Assembly: GCA_963921195.1 (NCBI GenBank)
Contig: OY992537.1
Location: forward strand, 94,942,736-95,006,735
Source of the DNA: Pegoplata infirma
Taxonomy: Eukaryota > Arthropoda > Insecta > Diptera > Anthomyiidae
Length of the DNA: 64,000 nucleotides
Direction: 5' to 3'
This document shows, piece after piece, positions 61,756 to 64,000 of the stretch (positions are counted from its first letter, which is position 1; the number at the start of each line of letters is the position of its first letter). The notes beneath the pieces are model-generated. The model was not told the origin of the DNA. It searched no databases and saw only the letters and a program-made list of their open reading frames with translations. Made by a program: the position numbers and the translations under genes.

Positions 61756-64000
61756 TCATGTAAATATATATCTGGGCTTAACTATGTGTTAAAATGTCTG
61801 TAGTAAAATTCTATGGTAATTCTATTCTTTGAACATATTACCCCCTCTATCTCAAATTCTTAAGAAACGCACTTGGGAACACTCGACCATAGTGCCTGGG
61901 GTCTGGGGGCACTGCCCTAAGAGTGCCCACAGAGCAGTCAAATGTATGACCGATCAACAATAGTTTTTTATTCCCAACATTTGCTCTGAACACATCTCCC
62001 CACCATCTTTAACCCTTAAGTTTTTTTTTTTTTAATTTAAACTTAATTTGAGCCAAAACCGATCATTTTAGCCCGTGGCGCCCTTCGACCAAACTTTGGG
62101 ATTTTTAGAAAATTTCCACCAAAATTTTGGATTTCAAATATTTGGATTTTTGATAATAAAAATTTAAAAAAGCCGAATTTCTCTAAGTCCAATCTATTTT
62201 TCTTCCTACATGTAGAAAATAACAGATGTTGAGACGTTTTTCGTGAAAAAAATATTTTTTAAAGGGAAAATATCTCAGAATATAAGACTTTTCTTTACGA
62301 AAAATGTCTCAGAAGATTCTAAATCTGAGAATTTTTTAATAGAAGAAATTCTTCCTACATAGAAAATATCCGATTTTGAGACATTTTTCGTGAATTTTTT
62401 TTTTTATAGTGAAAAAGTCTCAGAATATAAGACTTCTTCTTTACGAAAAATGTCTCAAAATCTTAGACTTTTTGCGTAAAGAAAAATTTTCAGATTCTAA
62501 GAAATTTTTTTTCCATAGAAAAAGTCTCAGATCCTGAGACATTTTACTATAGAAAAAGTCTCATATTTTAAAGCATTATTGAGACATTTTTCCTACAGAG
62601 AGGTCTCTGATTATTAGATTTGTTTCGTACTGAAAATATTTTAGCTTCTGAGACCTTTTTTATATAGAAAAGGTCTTAGATTCTTCGACCTTTTTCCAAT
62701 AGAAAAATTCTCAGATTCTAGACCTTTTTCCTAAAGAAAAAGTTTTAAATTCTTAGATCTTATTCCTTAAGAAAAAGGCCTAGATTCTCAGGCCTTTTTC
62801 CTAAAGAAAAAGTATCAGATTCTGAGAGCTTTTTCTTATATATTCATATTCTGGCACTTTTTCTCTAAAGAAGAAGTGCCAGAATCTGAGACCTTTTTCT
62901 GATTCTGAAATATTTTCCTATTCAAAAAACCTTTCCCATAGAAAAAGTCGGAGATTCTGTGACCCTTTCCTAAAGAAAAAGTCCCAGATTCGGAAATGTT
63001 TTTCTTATAGAAAACGTCTCAGACTCAGACCTTTTTTCTATAGAAAGGTCATAGATTCTGAGACCTGTTTCCTATAAAAAAATCTTAGAGACCTTTTTCC
63101 CATAGAAAAATTCTCAGATTCTGTGACCTTCTACCAATTCAGCAGGTTTCAACTTCTGAGACTATTTTAAAATAAGTCTCAAATTCAGAAATTCTGAGAC
63201 TTTTTTCCAATAGAAAAATTATAAACATTTTTAAGATTGTAAGATATTTTTCCTATTGCTATGTATAAGACAAACATTTTTATATAAACCATATTAAGAT
63301 CCTGTAACATTTTTCTATACAAAAAAAGCATATTCTAATTGGTTTACACCAGCGACAGGCAAAAGCACTACGCGGCGTTTTTAATCTCACACCTACATGC
63401 TCTCACTCATTAAACAAAATCAAAAAACACAATTTTCTCCTCTCTTCTTGCTTAAAATATACTTAGAGAAATAACCAATAAAGAATTTTAATGTCAAATT
63501 CTTGTTTAAGGAACGTTTTTTTGGTAAACCAGAATGCTTAGTTTGTCACTATTCACTAAATATACATTGCTAGACATTTTAACCAATGTCATTTATTATC
63601 TTTTTTATTTTTTAAATGGTTAAATGTATTATTATTTTTACTATAAGTTTCTTTAAGTGCATTGAGTATGAGAGTGCTACATGTTACACACACAAAGACC
63701 AGAGTTGCCAGTTTAGGGGTTTTGTCCCCAAATAGGGGATTTTTTTTTGAAAATGGGGATGAAAATTTTGATTTGGGGATCCGGGGATTTCATGGGGATG
63801 ACACTGATTTTTTCGGGGATTTTAAGGGGGTGAAATATTTTAGATAAACAAGTGTTTTTTAAATACATTAATCATTAAATAATGATAAAATCGGTTTAAT
63901 GAACTCTACTTTATTCAATCGTAAACATTCAAGCATAAAAAACCGCAAACGTAGAAATATCATGATTTTCTTTTCTTATGAACCAAATTGTAGATTTTCA
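61756..64000. repeat. downstream repeat DNA with second large minisatellite
   Basis: 62200-63310 is a ~1.1-kb array of diverged TCAGATTCTGAGACCTTTTT plus CCTATAGAAAAA units, the same family as 46930-48840 but with GAGAC in place of GAGAA. 63322-63540 is bounded by GGTTTACACCA and TTGGTAAACCAGAATG, a possible small TIR element. 63700-63840 is rich in GGGGAT words after CCAGAGTTGCCAGTTTAGGG, perhaps the end of an element extending beyond the window. No gene recognised. Confidence 0.6.

Overview
The window is animal nuclear DNA: very AT-rich, split genes with GT-AG introns, and most of the length made of transposon-derived and tandem repeats. The gene families, the (GTCY)n-bearing 'ATACCCTCC' repeats and the LINE type point to a higher fly (Diptera), probably a calyptrate such as a blowfly, house fly or stable fly. 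That assignment is inference. No bacterial-type operons, CRISPR arrays or functional tRNA/rRNA genes are visible.

Three host genes can be reconstructed exon by exon. (1) A 170-aa secreted, cysteine-rich protein of unrecognised family on + (27243-27970, 4 exons) has a TATA box and a poly(A) signal. (2) A zinc carboxypeptidase of family M14A lies on - (44185 down to 29015, 6 exons, 425 aa). (3) A second M14A carboxypeptidase lies on + (52158-61625, 5 exons, 459 aa). The two carboxypeptidases are divergent paralogues about 8 kb apart. They share exon sizes (137 and 297 nt) and intron phases, but differ by one intron. Both carry Lys at the position equivalent to bovine CPA residue 255, which predicts preference for C-terminal acidic residues. 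The + gene also ends in a hydrophobic tail that looks like a GPI-anchor signal.

Layout: 1-9960 is repeats only (hAT-type repeat, fold-back DNA, TIR elements, a 2.1-kb internally tandem repeat, and a TIR element carrying two tRNA-like modules). 10031-12330 is a MITE interrupted by an ORF1-only retroelement with an intact 324-aa PHD-finger/coiled-coil/FP-like protein. 13115-15648 is a Tc1/mariner-type element (TA duplication) with two more elements nested in it, one again carrying paired tRNA-like modules. 18190-21950 is a large inverted repeat enclosing a 25-bp minisatellite. 22440-26700 is a decayed RNase H-bearing LINE. 27151-28110 is the secreted-protein gene. 29015-44185 is the - carboxypeptidase, whose last intron (8 kb) holds a 5'-truncated copy of the same LINE and several TIR elements, and whose second intron (5.2 kb) holds more. 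44186-52090 is the divergent intergenic region, dominated by a 4.4-kb TA-flanked element filled with a palindromic-core minisatellite. 52158-61625 is the + carboxypeptidase, whose 7-kb intron 2 is almost entirely one Tc1/mariner-type inverted-repeat element stuffed with a ~160-bp tandem repeat and nested MITEs. 61626-64000 is another minisatellite and repeat DNA.

The most unusual signals are: the TIR elements carrying paired pol III-type (box A/box B) tRNA-like modules, the ORF1-only retroelement, several nested insertions whose pre-insertion sequence can be read from a neighbouring repeat copy, and the paired Lys255 carboxypeptidases with one apparently membrane-anchored.
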